A DNA stretch of 64,000 nt from assembly GCA_016793165.1 (NCBI GenBank), contig JAEULA010000089.1, positions 62,001 through 126,000 of the forward strand, written 5' to 3'. How positions within the stretch are numbered: position 1 is the first letter of the stretch; each line of letters starts with the position of its first letter. Both the position numbers and the translations under genes were made by a program. This document shows positions 26,228 to 35,027 of the stretch, in pieces. The stretch is from Alphaproteobacteria bacterium (GTDB lineage: Bacteria; Pseudomonadota; Alphaproteobacteria; CACIAM-22H2). The notes below the pieces were generated by a model. That model searched no databases, was not told where the DNA came from, and was given only the letters and a program-made list of their open reading frames with translations.

Positions 26228-26691
26228 CAGCGCCCACCCGGCAGCGGCGGGACCTTCCCCTCGGGGTCGACGACGCCCTTCGTCAGGATGATGTTGCCGA
26301 AGAAGCGCCGCTCGCCGGTGCGCAGGATCGCGAAGCAGCGCTGCGCCTCGCCGTAGAAGGCGTGGCGCTCGACCGGGTGCGGCTTGAGCGTGTGGCCGAG
26401 CCGCCGCTGCAGCACGCGCGCGAAATCGGCAACCGCGGGTGGCACCTCGTCGGGCTTGTCCACGACCGCCATCACCCGCGCGGGATGCGCGACCATGTGG
26501 TCGAGCGGCAGGACGCCGAGCACGGCCTCCAGCGCACGCGGCGCGTCGACGCCGTCGAGCGCCAGCAGCCGCCGCGCCGTGCTGGTCGCGGGGAAATTGG
26601 CGTCGACGATGGCGATCTCGTCGCCATGGCCCATGGATGCGAGCGCGTGCAGCAGATCCGGCGTCAGCAACGGGTCGATCCCGATCAACAT
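26227..26691 (-). CDS. fucU: RbsD/FucU-family sugar mutarotase (154 aa)
   Basis: Interconverts anomers of pyranose sugars. The family opening MLIGIDPLLTPDLLHALASM is followed by GHGDEIAIVDANFPA with the conserved His22; near the end, ERHAFYGEAQRCFAILRTGE and NIILTKGV carry the Tyr and Asn of the fucose mutarotase signature. Length fits FucU. I place the start at 26691 because GGAGGGGAGG precedes it; the upstream extension is Pro/Gly-rich and unlike the family. It is the first gene of a two-gene operon with the aldo-keto reductase. An L-fucose-like 6-deoxysugar is the likeliest substrate, but this is not proved. Confidence 0.85.
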   Translation of the reverse strand: MLIGIDPLLTPDLLHALASMGHGDEIAIVDANFPATSTARRLLALDGVDAPRALEAVLGVLPLDHMVAHPARVMAVVDKPDEVPPAVADFARVLQRRLGHTLKPHPVERHAFYGEAQRCFAILRTGERRFFGNIILTKGVVDPEGKVPPLPGGR

Positions 26692-26772
26692 CGTCGTGCC
26701 TCCCCTCCCGGGTCCCGTCCCGGCCGGCGCGGACGGTGCCACCCGCCGCGATCCCTCGGCAATCGGAATTGC

Positions 26773-26792
26773 ACGACTGACATGTTAGTCGT
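26773..26792. promoter_or_regulatory. 20-bp palindrome, probable GntR operator between divergent sugar genes
   Basis: ACGACTGACATGTTAGTCGT: outer arms ACGACT/AGTCGT are perfect and the centre ACATGT is itself palindromic, with a single mismatched pair. It lies between the mutarotase gene (82 bp to the left) and the regulator gene (68 bp to the right). Position and form suit a site for the adjacent GntR/FCD regulator, controlling both directions. Confidence 0.65.
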
Positions 26793-26859
26793 ACAGAATC
26801 GCCCCCCGACGGCCGGCCGCGCGCGGCGCGCCGGCACCACTCCTCGAATCGCGAGCCTC

Positions 26860-27570
26860 ATGAAACTCCGGGACCGGGCCTACGAGAGCTTCACGCGGCA
26901 TCTGCTCGCGGCGCGGATCCGGCCGGGCCAGTTCGTGACGCAGCGCGAGCTCGTGGCACTCACCGGATTGCCGCTCGGCGCCATCCGCGAGCTCATCCCG
27001 CGGCTCGAGGCCGACGGCCTGATCGTCACGATCCCGCAGCGCGGCATGCAGATCGCCGGCATCGACGTGAAGCTCGTGCGCAACGCCTTCCACCTGCGGC
27101 TGCTGATCGAGACCGAGGCCATCGCGCGATTCACCGAGAACGCCACCGACGAGGCGATCGCGGAGCACGAGGTCGCGCTGCGCCGCGTGATCCAGGCGAG
27201 CGCGCGGGGCATCACGCGCCGCCTGCTCGCCGAGGCGCAGGCCGTGGACTGGGGATTCCACGACGCGATCGTCGAGGCGACGGGCAACGAGCTGATCGTC
27301 AACGTCTATCGCGTCAACGCCCTGCGCATCCGGCTGATCCGCCATGAGCGCGTGCTGCTCTCCGAGGCGACGTTGCCGCCGGCGCTGGCCGAGCATGCGG
27401 CGATCCTCGAGCGCGTGCGCGCGCGCGACGTCGCCGGTGCCGTCGCGGCGATGCAGCGTCATCTCACCAGCGCGCGCAACCGGGCGCTGGGCCTCGAAGC
27501 CATCGAAGGCGGCCGCGCGCGTCGGTCGTCGGAACCCGTCCGGCGCCGCCGGATCACCAACGCGTCCTAG
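26860..27570 (+). CDS. GntR-family regulator, FCD subfamily (236 aa)
   Basis: N-terminal winged helix (about 1-70; ARIRPGQFVTQRELVALTGL, AIRELIPRLEADGLIVTIPQ, then RGMQIAGID) followed by an all-helical FCD effector domain (about 85-215), with VDWGFHDAIVEATGNELI and LAEHAAILERVRARDVAGAV carrying the usual Asp/His metal-site residues. An ATG at 26782 would give 26 more residues, but it lies inside the operator-like palindrome and its leader is not family-like, so I prefer 26860. It probably represses the divergent mutarotase-reductase operon and itself plus the downstream aldolase, with a sugar acid as inducer. Confidence 0.88.
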   Translation: MKLRDRAYESFTRHLLAARIRPGQFVTQRELVALTGLPLGAIRELIPRLEADGLIVTIPQRGMQIAGIDVKLVRNAFHLRLLIETEAIARFTENATDEAIAEHEVALRRVIQASARGITRRLLAEAQAVDWGFHDAIVEATGNELIVNVYRVNALRIRLIRHERVLLSEATLPPALAEHAAILERVRARDVAGAVAAMQRHLTSARNRALGLEAIEGGRARRSSEPVRRRRITNAS

Positions 27571-27582
27571 GAGAGATACGAC

Positions 27583-28488
27583 ATGCGTTCCGAGTTGTTG
27601 CGCGGCCTGTGGGTCGCCTCGCTGACCCCGCTCGCCGCCGACGGCAGCATCGACACGGGCGTCCTGGCGCGCCACTGCCGGAAGCTGATCGAGGACGGCT
27701 GCGACGGTGTCGCCCTCTTCGGGACGACCGGCGAGGGGCAGTCGTTCTCGGTCCGCGAGCGCATCGACGCCCTGGAGGCCGTCTTGAAGGCCGGCGTGCC
27801 GCGCGAGCGGATCGTGGTCGGCACCGGATGCGCCGCGACGACCGATGCGATCGAGCTGACGCGCCACGCGCTGGGCACCGACATCGCCGCGGCGATGCTG
27901 CTGCCGCCGTTCTTCTGGAAGGGTCAGAGCCCCGACGACGTGACGGCGTCGGTGAGTGCCGTCCTCGACGGCGTCGCCGATCCGTCGCTGCGCGTGATCC
28001 TCTATCACATCCCCCAGGTGTCGGCGGTCTCGATCGAGATCCCGACGATCGCGGCGCTGCGCAAGCGCTTCGGCGCCGTGATCGCCGGCATCAAGGACAG
28101 TTCGGCCGACTTCACGCATTTCGACCGCGCCTTCACCGCGTTCCCCGAGATGCTGCACTTCGTCGGCGCCGAGCCGCAGTTCGGCCGCGTCCTCGAGATC
28201 GGCGGCGCGGGGACGATCTGCGGCCTCGGCAACGTCGCGCCGCGCCTGATGGCCCAGATCAAGGAGAAGCGCGGCGGGGCGGCGGCCGCCCAGCGCGACA
28301 TCGAGGCGTTGTGCCGATTCTTCGGGGACCGCTCCTTCCTGCCGACGGTGAAGGCGATGCTCGCGGCCCTGTCGGGCGACGCCGGATGGCGCCGCACCCG
28401 GGCGCCGATGCGCCCGGTCTCCGACTCCGCCGCGGCCGAGATCGCCGCCTTCGCCCAGGGGCTGCTGGGCGCCCGAAAGGCCGCGTGA
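27583..28488 (+). CDS. Dihydrodipicolinate synthase/NAL-family aldolase (301 aa)
   Basis: Class I aldolase of the DHDPS superfamily. The Schiff-base Lys171 (AGIKDSSAD) and Tyr141 (LYHIPQVS) are present, as is the pyruvate-carboxylate motif GTTGEGQS (47-54). The substrate-determining loops differ from DapA, and the gene sits 12 bp after a GntR catabolic regulator, so a sugar-acid aldolase such as 2-keto-3-deoxy-L-fuconate or 2-keto-3-deoxygluconate aldolase is more likely than lysine biosynthesis. That would give pyruvate plus an aldehyde as end products of the locus. Specificity is inference. Confidence 0.82.
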   Translation: MRSELLRGLWVASLTPLAADGSIDTGVLARHCRKLIEDGCDGVALFGTTGEGQSFSVRERIDALEAVLKAGVPRERIVVGTGCAATTDAIELTRHALGTDIAAAMLLPPFFWKGQSPDDVTASVSAVLDGVADPSLRVILYHIPQVSAVSIEIPTIAALRKRFGAVIAGIKDSSADFTHFDRAFTAFPEMLHFVGAEPQFGRVLEIGGAGTICGLGNVAPRLMAQIKEKRGGAAAAQRDIEALCRFFGDRSFLPTVKAMLAALSGDAGWRRTRAPMRPVSDSAAAEIAAFAQGLLGARKAA

Positions 28489-28574
28489 GCGCCGCCCGGC
28501 ACGGGCTGTCGGGATACCGCCAGCCCGAGTCGGGTTAACGGATCGGTGACCTCGCCTCCCCCAGGGTTGGGGGG

Positions 28575-31500
28575 ATGCGTCTCGACTTGTCCTCGAGCCC
28601 GCGGGCCCCGAGCCTGCGGGCGCCGGTCGTGCTGGCGTGGGCTTTTGCGCTCATCGCCGCGACGCTGTTTTTCGGTCTCGGCTACGGGCTGACGACGACG
28701 CGCACGCAGGCCGCGCAGGACGAACTCGTCGAATCCATCCAGCGCGAGAACGGCGCCGTCGTCGCGATCGTCTCGCGGCTGCTGGGCCAGGCGCTCGGTG
28801 CATACCAGGCGGAGTCGCTCGCCGAGCCGGACGCGTGGTCTGCGGATTACGACCTGACCGACGATTTGCGCGCCCTCATTCGCGTCTCCGCCGTTGCAAT
28901 GTCGCGCGCGACGGCGATCGCCAAGGTCAAGCTCTACAATCGCGAAGGCCGCGTGATCTTCTCGACCACGCCCGACGAGGTCGGATCAGGAGCCTCATCC
29001 TACGACGGCATCGAGCAGGCGATCTCCGGGGTGCGCTACGGCGTGCTCGTCCACCGGCCGCTCTTCGGCGCCATCGGCGGCGAGCTGCGCGACGCCGACA
29101 TCGTCGCCTCGTTCTTCCCCTTCGGCCTGGTCGAGAACCGGATCGACGCGGTGATCGAGGTCTACACCGACGTCACCGCGGTGTTCGCCGCGCAGCGCGA
29201 GAACCTCCGGCGCGAGACCTGGCTCGTCGCGGGCACCCTGGCCTCGGCCTACCTGTTCCTGCTCCTGATCGTCGCCTGGGGCGGACGATTGCTGCGCGCC
29301 AGCGAGCGCGCGGTCGCGGACCGCTCGGCGAAGCTCGACGAGGTCAGCCGGTTCCTGCGCGACGGCATCGAGAGCATGTCGGAGGGCATCGCGTTCTGGG
29401 ACGAGAGCCATCGCCTGCTGATGTTCAACGGGCGGTACCTCGAGCTGCTGCCGCATCTGAAGCCCTTCGTGCGCCTCGGGATGACGTTGCGGGAGATCAA
29501 CGAGCGGGCGATCCGGGCGCTGCATCCGGAGCTCGCCGAGGGCGAGTACACTCGGCTCGTCGACGCGCGGCTGTCGATCCGCCGCGAGCTCGGCAAGTCC
29601 TGGCCGGTCGAGTTCCCGTCCGGCCGGATCGTCGAGATCGTCGACCACGCCATGGCCAAGGGCGGCTACGTGTCGATCTTCCGCGACATCACCGACGCGA
29701 GCCGCGCGGCGGAACGCCTGGCCGCGAGCGAGCGGCGTTTCCGCGATGCGATCGAGAGCATCGGCGACGGTTTCGTCATGTTCGATCGCGACGACCGCGT
29801 CGTGCTGTGGAACAGCCGATACCTCCGGATCCTGCCGTTCCTCGACGGCGCTTTGCATGTCGGCATGACCGCGCGCGGCCTGCTCGAGGTCCTCGCCGAA
29901 TCGTTCGAGTACGGGATCCCGCCGGACGCGCGCGCGGCCTGGGTCGACGCGAACGTCGACCGGCGGTCGCCCGATCGCCGGGTCTACCGCCGCGAGCTCA
30001 CCGACGGCCGCCTCCTCGAGGGCACGATCCACGAGACCGCCCAGGGCGGCTTCGCGCTGGTCCTGCGCGACGTCACGGCGATGCGAGACGCGCAGCTCGC
30101 CGTCGCCAACAGCGAGCAGCGGTTCCGCGACTTCGCGTCGGCGACCGCCGACTGGTTCTGGGAGCTCGACGAGGAGCTGCGGTTCACCTTCCTGTCGGAG
30201 TCGAACTACGAGATCACCGGCACGGCCGCCGAGGACTTCTACGCGACCTCGCCGCTCGACTTCCGCCCGGAGGGTGTCACCGACCATGACTGGGATGCGC
30301 ATCTGCGGATCCTGCGCGCCCACGAGCCGTTCAAGGACTTCCGGTTCCGCGCGGTCGGCGCCAACGGCGTCGTGCGGACGGTCGCGACGAGCGGACGCCC
30401 GTTCTTCGACGAGCACGGGAGGTTCAAGGGCTATCGCGGCATCGGCACCGACATCTCGCTGGTCGTCGAGACGCAGCGCCGCGCCGAGGCGAGCGAGGCG
30501 CTCCTGCGCGACGGCATCGAGGGCATGGCCAACGGCCTGATCATGTTCGACGGCGACCAGCGCGTCGCGCTCTGGAACAGCCGTTACGTCGAGCTGTTCC
30601 CCTATCTGCGCGGCGTGATGCGCGTCGGCATGTCGGCCCGCGAGCTGCTGACCCTGCATGCCGAGTCCGCGGCCTACGGGCTGCCGCCGGAGGAGCGCAT
30701 CCAATGGGTCGAGAGCCGGATGGCCTACGACCCGACGCGGCAGAACGACATCCTCCAGACGCTCGCCGACGGCCGCACGCTGCGCATCCGCGGGACGGGC
30801 TCGCGCAACAAGGGCGAGATCTACGTGGTCCTCGACGTGACCGCGGAGGTCATCGCCAAGAAGCGGCTGGAGCAGACGCTGCAGGAGCTGCGGGAGAGCC
30901 AGGAGGAGGTCCGCCGCCTCGCCCTCGTCGCGCAGCACACGGACAACGCGGTGATCATCACCGATGCGACCGGCCGGGTCGAATGGGCGAACGCCGCCTT
31001 CACCCGTATCTCCGGTTACGGCCTCGACGAGATCGTCGGCCGGCGACCCGGGGCGCTGCTCCAGGGGCCCGACACCGACGCGGAGACGGTGGCGTCGATC
31101 CGCGAGGCGGTGGCGCGCGGCGAGGGCTTCCGGGTCGAGCTCCTCAACTACGGCAAGAGCGGCCGACCCTACTGGATCGAGATCGACTGCTCGCCGGTGC
31201 GCGACGAGATCGGCCAGGTGGCGCGCTTCATCGCCGTCGAGGCCGACATCACCGAGCGCAAGCAGCAGGAGCGACGGCTCGCCGAGGCGCTCGAGCGCGA
31301 GCGCGAGGTGTCGCTGCAGCAACGCCGCTTCGTGTCGGTGGCGGCGCACGAGTTCCGCACGCCGCTGACCATCATCGACGGCGCGGCGCAGCGCCTGCTG
31401 CGCTACGCCGACCAGATCTCCCCCGACGACCTGCGCGACCGCGCGCGCAAGATCCGCGGCGCCGTCCAGCGCATGTCGCAGCTCGTCGACACCACGCTCA

Positions 31501-32027
31501 ACACCGCGCGTCTCGACGAGGGGCGGATCGAGCTCAATCTCGGAACGGTCGACGTGGTCGCGCTGATCACCGGGATCTGCCGGCGCGGCGACGGCTTCGC
31601 GCCGGACTTCAAGTTCACGATCGCGACCTCGGCGGCGAGCCTGCCGGTGCAGGCCGATCCGCGGCTTCTCGACCAGGTCTTCACGAACCTGCTGTCGAAC
31701 GCCGTGAAGTATTCCGCGGAAAGCCGGCGGGTGGATATCCAGGTCCGCGGCGACGCGCAGTCGGTCGAGGTCGCCATCCGCGACTACGGGATCGGCGTGC
31801 CGGCGCACGAGGTGGATCAGCTCTTCACGCGGTTCTATCGTGCGAGCACCGCAAGGGGATTGCCCGGCACCGGCATCGGGCTGAGCCTGGTGCGCGACCT
31901 CGTGCGCCTGCACGGCGGCGACGTCGCGGTGCGGAGCGAGGTCGGCCAGGGGTCGACCTTCACGGTGAGGCTTCCGGTCAGCGTCGAGCATGCCCGCGTG
32001 GCGACGCTGGCACCGGCCGCCGAATGA
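28575..32027 (+). CDS. Membrane sensor histidine kinase with five PAS domains (1150 aa)
   Basis: Transmembrane helices at about 15-40 and 215-240 enclose a periplasmic region of about 175 residues. Then come PAS_7-type repeats starting near 260, 385 and 645, each with the pattern RDxIExxxxGxxxxD and NSRYLxLxPxL; an ordinary PAS near 517 (ATADWFWELDEELRFTFLSE); and a last PAS/PAC near 785 (NAVIITDATGRVEWANAAF, ALLQGPDTDAETV). HisKA has His925 (SVAAHEFRTPLTII), and HATPase_c ends at about 1140 (LPGTGIGLSLVRDL). The last PAS looks LOV-like but lacks the flavin-binding cysteine. The next gene is a receiver-kinase hybrid, a probable partner. Signal unknown. Confidence 0.9.
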   Translation: MRLDLSSSPRAPSLRAPVVLAWAFALIAATLFFGLGYGLTTTRTQAAQDELVESIQRENGAVVAIVSRLLGQALGAYQAESLAEPDAWSADYDLTDDLRALIRVSAVAMSRATAIAKVKLYNREGRVIFSTTPDEVGSGASSYDGIEQAISGVRYGVLVHRPLFGAIGGELRDADIVASFFPFGLVENRIDAVIEVYTDVTAVFAAQRENLRRETWLVAGTLASAYLFLLLIVAWGGRLLRASERAVADRSAKLDEVSRFLRDGIESMSEGIAFWDESHRLLMFNGRYLELLPHLKPFVRLGMTLREINERAIRALHPELAEGEYTRLVDARLSIRRELGKSWPVEFPSGRIVEIVDHAMAKGGYVSIFRDITDASRAAERLAASERRFRDAIESIGDGFVMFDRDDRVVLWNSRYLRILPFLDGALHVGMTARGLLEVLAESFEYGIPPDARAAWVDANVDRRSPDRRVYRRELTDGRLLEGTIHETAQGGFALVLRDVTAMRDAQLAVANSEQRFRDFASATADWFWELDEELRFTFLSESNYEITGTAAEDFYATSPLDFRPEGVTDHDWDAHLRILRAHEPFKDFRFRAVGANGVVRTVATSGRPFFDEHGRFKGYRGIGTDISLVVETQRRAEASEALLRDGIEGMANGLIMFDGDQRVALWNSRYVELFPYLRGVMRVGMSARELLTLHAESAAYGLPPEERIQWVESRMAYDPTRQNDILQTLADGRTLRIRGTGSRNKGEIYVVLDVTAEVIAKKRLEQTLQELRESQEEVRRLALVAQHTDNAVIITDATGRVEWANAAFTRISGYGLDEIVGRRPGALLQGPDTDAETVASIREAVARGEGFRVELLNYGKSGRPYWIEIDCSPVRDEIGQVARFIAVEADITERKQQERRLAEALEREREVSLQQRRFVSVAAHEFRTPLTIIDGAAQRLLRYADQISPDDLRDRARKIRGAVQRMSQLVDTTLNTARLDEGRIELNLGTVDVVALITGICRRGDGFAPDFKFTIATSAASLPVQADPRLLDQVFTNLLSNAVKYSAESRRVDIQVRGDAQSVEVAIRDYGIGVPAHEVDQLFTRFYRASTARGLPGTGIGLSLVRDLVRLHGGDVAVRSEVGQGSTFTVRLPVSVEHARVATLAPAAE

Positions 32028-32070
32028 GACTGTACGGTACGAGCGAGATTCGAGAATTCGAGAGGACGCC

Positions 32071-33177
32071 ATGGCGCTGATTCTTGTGGTCGAGGACGAG
32101 GCCGACATCCGGGACGACATCGAGGACACGCTGAAGTTCGGCGGTCATCAGACCGTCAGCGCCGCGAACGGGCGCCAGGGGCTGGAGCGCGTCATCGATT
32201 CACACCCCGACCTGATCCTCTCCGACATCAACATGCCGGAGATGGACGGGGGTCAGTTCCTGGAGGCCGTCCGGGCCCAGGCGAGCGAGATCGCCAACAC
32301 GCCCTTCGTCTTCCTCTCGGCCTACGCCGAGCGCGAGGCGGTGATCGAGGGCAAGAAGCGCGGCGCCGACGACTACATCACCAAGCCGATCGACCACGAG
32401 CTGCTCATCGAGACCGTGAACGCGCGGCTGCGCCAGGTCCGTCGGCTCGACCAGCAGAAGCGCGAGGAGCTGGATGCGCTGCGGCGCGCCGTCCTCGAGA
32501 CCTTTCCCCACGAGCTGCGCACCCCGCTCAATTCGATCATCGGGTTCGCCGAGCTGCTGGCCGGCGAGCCCACGGCCCAGCTCGGCCAGGCCACGGTGCG
32601 CAACTACTCGCGGCATATCCTGGAGTCCGGCCGCCGGCTCCACGACCTCGTCGAGAAGGTGCTCGACCTCGTCGCGGTGACGAGCGGGCGGCTGGTTCCC
32701 AAGGAGCGCGAGGTCGAGCTCGAGCCGCTGCTGCGCTCGATCGTCGAGCTGCAGGCGACGGTCGCGGCCCGCAGCGGCCTGGTCGTCGGCTTCCAGATCT
32801 CGCCGCGCATGGCGCGGATCCGGACCGACGAGGTCTTCCTGCGCCGCGCCGTCGGCGAGTTGGTGTCGAACGGCATCAAGTTCTCTGACACAGACGGACG
32901 CGTGAGCATCGCCGCCGATATCGATGCGGGCGGCGTTCCCTTCATCAGCGTCAGCGACACCGGCGTCGGCATGAGCGAGGAGGCGACCCGCCGGCTCGGC
33001 AGCCTCTTCTTCCAGGAGAACTCCGGCCTGTCGCGGCGCCACGAGGGGCTCGGCATCGGGCTGAGCGTCGCGCGCGCCTTCATCGAGACGCTCGGCGGGC
33101 GCGTCGAGGTCCAGAGCGTGGTCCGCGCGGGTACGACCGCCCGCATCCTGCTCTCGCCGGACTGCCTGATCGCCTGA
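32071..33177 (+). CDS. Receiver-histidine kinase hybrid (368 aa)
   Basis: Soluble protein with the receiver first: acidic residues at 9-11, phosphoacceptor Asp52 (LILSDINMPEMDG) and Lys in DDYITKPID (about 105). A coiled linker (RQVRRLDQQKREELDALRRA) leads to HisKA with His147 (ETFPHELRTPLNSII) and an HATPase_c domain (ELVSNGIKFSDTDG, SDTGVGMSEEA, GLGIGLSVARAF). It starts 43 bp after the multi-PAS kinase. This order means the receiver may control its own kinase, as in relay proteins that pass phosphate to a diffusible regulator not encoded here. The start at 32071 is the Met directly before the receiver. Confidence 0.9.
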   Translation: MALILVVEDEADIRDDIEDTLKFGGHQTVSAANGRQGLERVIDSHPDLILSDINMPEMDGGQFLEAVRAQASEIANTPFVFLSAYAEREAVIEGKKRGADDYITKPIDHELLIETVNARLRQVRRLDQQKREELDALRRAVLETFPHELRTPLNSIIGFAELLAGEPTAQLGQATVRNYSRHILESGRRLHDLVEKVLDLVAVTSGRLVPKEREVELEPLLRSIVELQATVAARSGLVVGFQISPRMARIRTDEVFLRRAVGELVSNGIKFSDTDGRVSIAADIDAGGVPFISVSDTGVGMSEEATRRLGSLFFQENSGLSRRHEGLGIGLSVARAFIETLGGRVEVQSVVRAGTTARILLSPDCLIA

Positions 33178-33256
33178 CTCGGCGGCCGTCCCGCAATCCG
33201 CTTGCCTCGCGTGGCGCGGCGGCCCTCAGATGCGCCCTCATCCTCGGGGGCGGCAG

Positions 33257-34459
33257 ATGAAGATCACGGCACTGGAGACGGTCCGGGTCACGGACCATGC
33301 GAACATCCTCTGGGTGCGGCTGCACACCGACGCGGGGATCGTCGGGCTCGGCGAGACCTTCCGCGGCGCGGAGGCGGTCGAGACCTTCATCCATACCGCG
33401 CTGGCGGCGCAGCTGCTCGGCCGGGACGCACGCAGGATCGACGCGCTGTCGAAGCAGATGACCGAGCCCTATGTCGGGTTCCGCTCCTCCGGCGTCGAGA
33501 TGCGCGCGGCGTCCGCGGTCGACATCGCGCTGTGGGACATCGCCGGCAAGGCGGCCGGGCTGCCCGTCTATCAGCTTCTCGGCGGGCTGAGCCGGGACCG
33601 GATCCGCACCTACAACACCTGCGCCGGCTACAGCTACAACACCAGCGGCGGACGCCGCGAGATCGGCGCGGCCGACGCGGCGCGCGGCCCTTACGACGAC
33701 CAGATCGCCTTCGAGCGCGACGCGGGTGTGCTGGCAGAGAGTCTTCTCGCCGAGGGCATCGGGGCGATGAAGATCTGGCCGTTCGACCGCTACGCGGTGC
33801 CGAACGGCGGCACCTACATCACCGGCGCCGAGATCGCGCAGGCGCTGCGGCCCTTCGAGCTGATCCGCAAGGCCGTCGGCGATCGCATGGAGGTCATGGT
33901 CGAGCTGCATTCGATGTGGGACCTCCCCTGCGCGCTCGCCATCGCCCGGGCCCTTCGCCCCTTCCGCATTTTCTGGGCGGAGGATCCGATCAAGATGCAG
34001 GACGCGGGAGCCCTGCAGACCTATGCCGAGCGTGCCGGCGTGCCCGTCTGCGCCAGCGAGACGGTGGCGACACGCGCACATTTCCTCGAGCTGCTCCGCC
34101 GCGAGGCGGTCGACTACGTGATGCTCGACGTGTCGTGGTGCGGCGGGCTCAGCGAAGCCAAGAAGATCGCCACCCTGGCCGAGACCTTCCAGCGCCCGGT
34201 GGCGCCGCACGATTGCACCGGGCCGGTGGTGTTCATGGCGTCGACGCATCTCGCGCTCAATGCGCCCAATGCGATCTTCCAGGAATCCGTGCGCGCCTAC
34301 TACAGCACCTGGTATCGCGAGCTGGTGAGCGTCGTGCCGCGCGTGGCCGATGGTCACGTGCTGCCGCCCGAGGGGGCCGGCCTCGGCACCGAGCTCCATC
34401 CGCGGGTCTGGCAGCGCCCCGACGCGATCGTCCGCCGCACCGACCTCGGAGCCCTCTGA
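33257..34459 (+). CDS. Enolase-superfamily enzyme (mandelate racemase/muconate lactonizing type, 400 aa)
   Basis: The barrel carries Lys172 in GAMKIWPFD, metal ligands Glu216 (MVELHSMWD), Glu242 (WAEDPIK) and Glu268 (CASETVATR), Asp291, and His318 (VAPHDCTGP). The capping domain opens MKITALETVRVTDHANILWV. KxW at the second strand and Glu-Leu-His at the third resemble acid-sugar dehydratases of the MR subgroup. The most likely reaction is dehydration of a sugar acid to a 2-keto-3-deoxy acid. It is followed with a one-base overlap by creA and is 5 kb from the DHDPS-family aldolase that could use such a product. Exact substrate unknown. Confidence 0.83.
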   Translation: MKITALETVRVTDHANILWVRLHTDAGIVGLGETFRGAEAVETFIHTALAAQLLGRDARRIDALSKQMTEPYVGFRSSGVEMRAASAVDIALWDIAGKAAGLPVYQLLGGLSRDRIRTYNTCAGYSYNTSGGRREIGAADAARGPYDDQIAFERDAGVLAESLLAEGIGAMKIWPFDRYAVPNGGTYITGAEIAQALRPFELIRKAVGDRMEVMVELHSMWDLPCALAIARALRPFRIFWAEDPIKMQDAGALQTYAERAGVPVCASETVATRAHFLELLRREAVDYVMLDVSWCGGLSEAKKIATLAETFQRPVAPHDCTGPVVFMASTHLALNAPNAIFQESVRAYYSTWYRELVSVVPRVADGHVLPPEGAGLGTELHPRVWQRPDAIVRRTDLGAL

Positions 34460-34932
34460 TGCGCATCCCGCCCGGCCTGCCGCTCGCCCTCGCCCTGGCC
34501 CTCGTCCTCGTCGCCGCCGCCGCCGCACAGCAGCGGATCGGCGAGGTCTCGACGACGTTCCGCCTGATCGGCCCCAACGACAAGATCGTCGTCGAGCGTT
34601 TCGACGATCCGAAGGTCGAGAACGTCTCCTGTTATCTCAGCCGCGCCGAGACCGGCGGCATGTCGGGCCTCGTCGGGCTGGCCGAGGATCCGGCGCGGTT
34701 CTCGATCGCGTGCCGGGCCACCGGACGCCCGCGGATCGCCGGGCCGATCGACCGGTCCGACGACGGCGAGATCGTCTTCGACCAGCGCACCTCCGCGCTG
34801 TTCAAGGAGCTGCGCGTCTCGCGCTTCCTCGACGCGCAGAAGCGCGTCCTCGTCTATCTCGTCTGGAGCACGAAGACCCTGTCGACCGACGGCAGCCCGT
34901 TCAACAGCGTCACGGCGGTGCCCCTCGACTGA
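34459..34932 (+). CDS. creA: CreA-family periplasmic protein (157 aa)
   Basis: Secreted protein of unknown function. The signal peptide covers about 1-23 (LPLALALALVLVAAAAAQQ). The mature part matches CreA in order: IGEVSTTFRLIGPNDKIVVE, FDDPKVENVSCYLSRAETGG, ARFSIACRATGRP, then FKELRVSRFLDAQKRVLVYL and a C-terminal SPFNSVTAVPL. The two conserved cysteines are present. The start overlaps the preceding enolase-superfamily stop (TGATG), which is unusual company for creA; it may be chance or co-transcription only. Confidence 0.9.
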   Translation: MRIPPGLPLALALALVLVAAAAAQQRIGEVSTTFRLIGPNDKIVVERFDDPKVENVSCYLSRAETGGMSGLVGLAEDPARFSIACRATGRPRIAGPIDRSDDGEIVFDQRTSALFKELRVSRFLDAQKRVLVYLVWSTKTLSTDGSPFNSVTAVPLD

Positions 34933-35027
34933 GGGGGCGGTCGCGACGGCCGGGCGGTGGCGGATTGACGACCCGCGCGTCCCGGCCTCACGATCCCGCC
35001 ATCCAGCCATCAGGACCGGGGAACGCC

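Noticed and set aside
26782..26859. Longer start for the GntR regulator
   Set aside because: Adds 26 Pro/Arg-rich residues before the winged helix and starts inside the palindromic operator candidate.
30900..31260. Last PAS domain of the large kinase as a LOV photoreceptor
   Set aside because: The ALLQGPDT region resembles LOV, but the flavin-binding Cys is absent (Arg-Arg-Pro in that place), so no photocycle is expected.
28995..32129. 1044-codon open frame on the minus strand
   Set aside because: It is the antisense shadow of the multi-PAS kinase gene; its protein is low-complexity (Arg, Asp, Ala, Val, Leu) with no domains, as expected from GC-rich codon bias.
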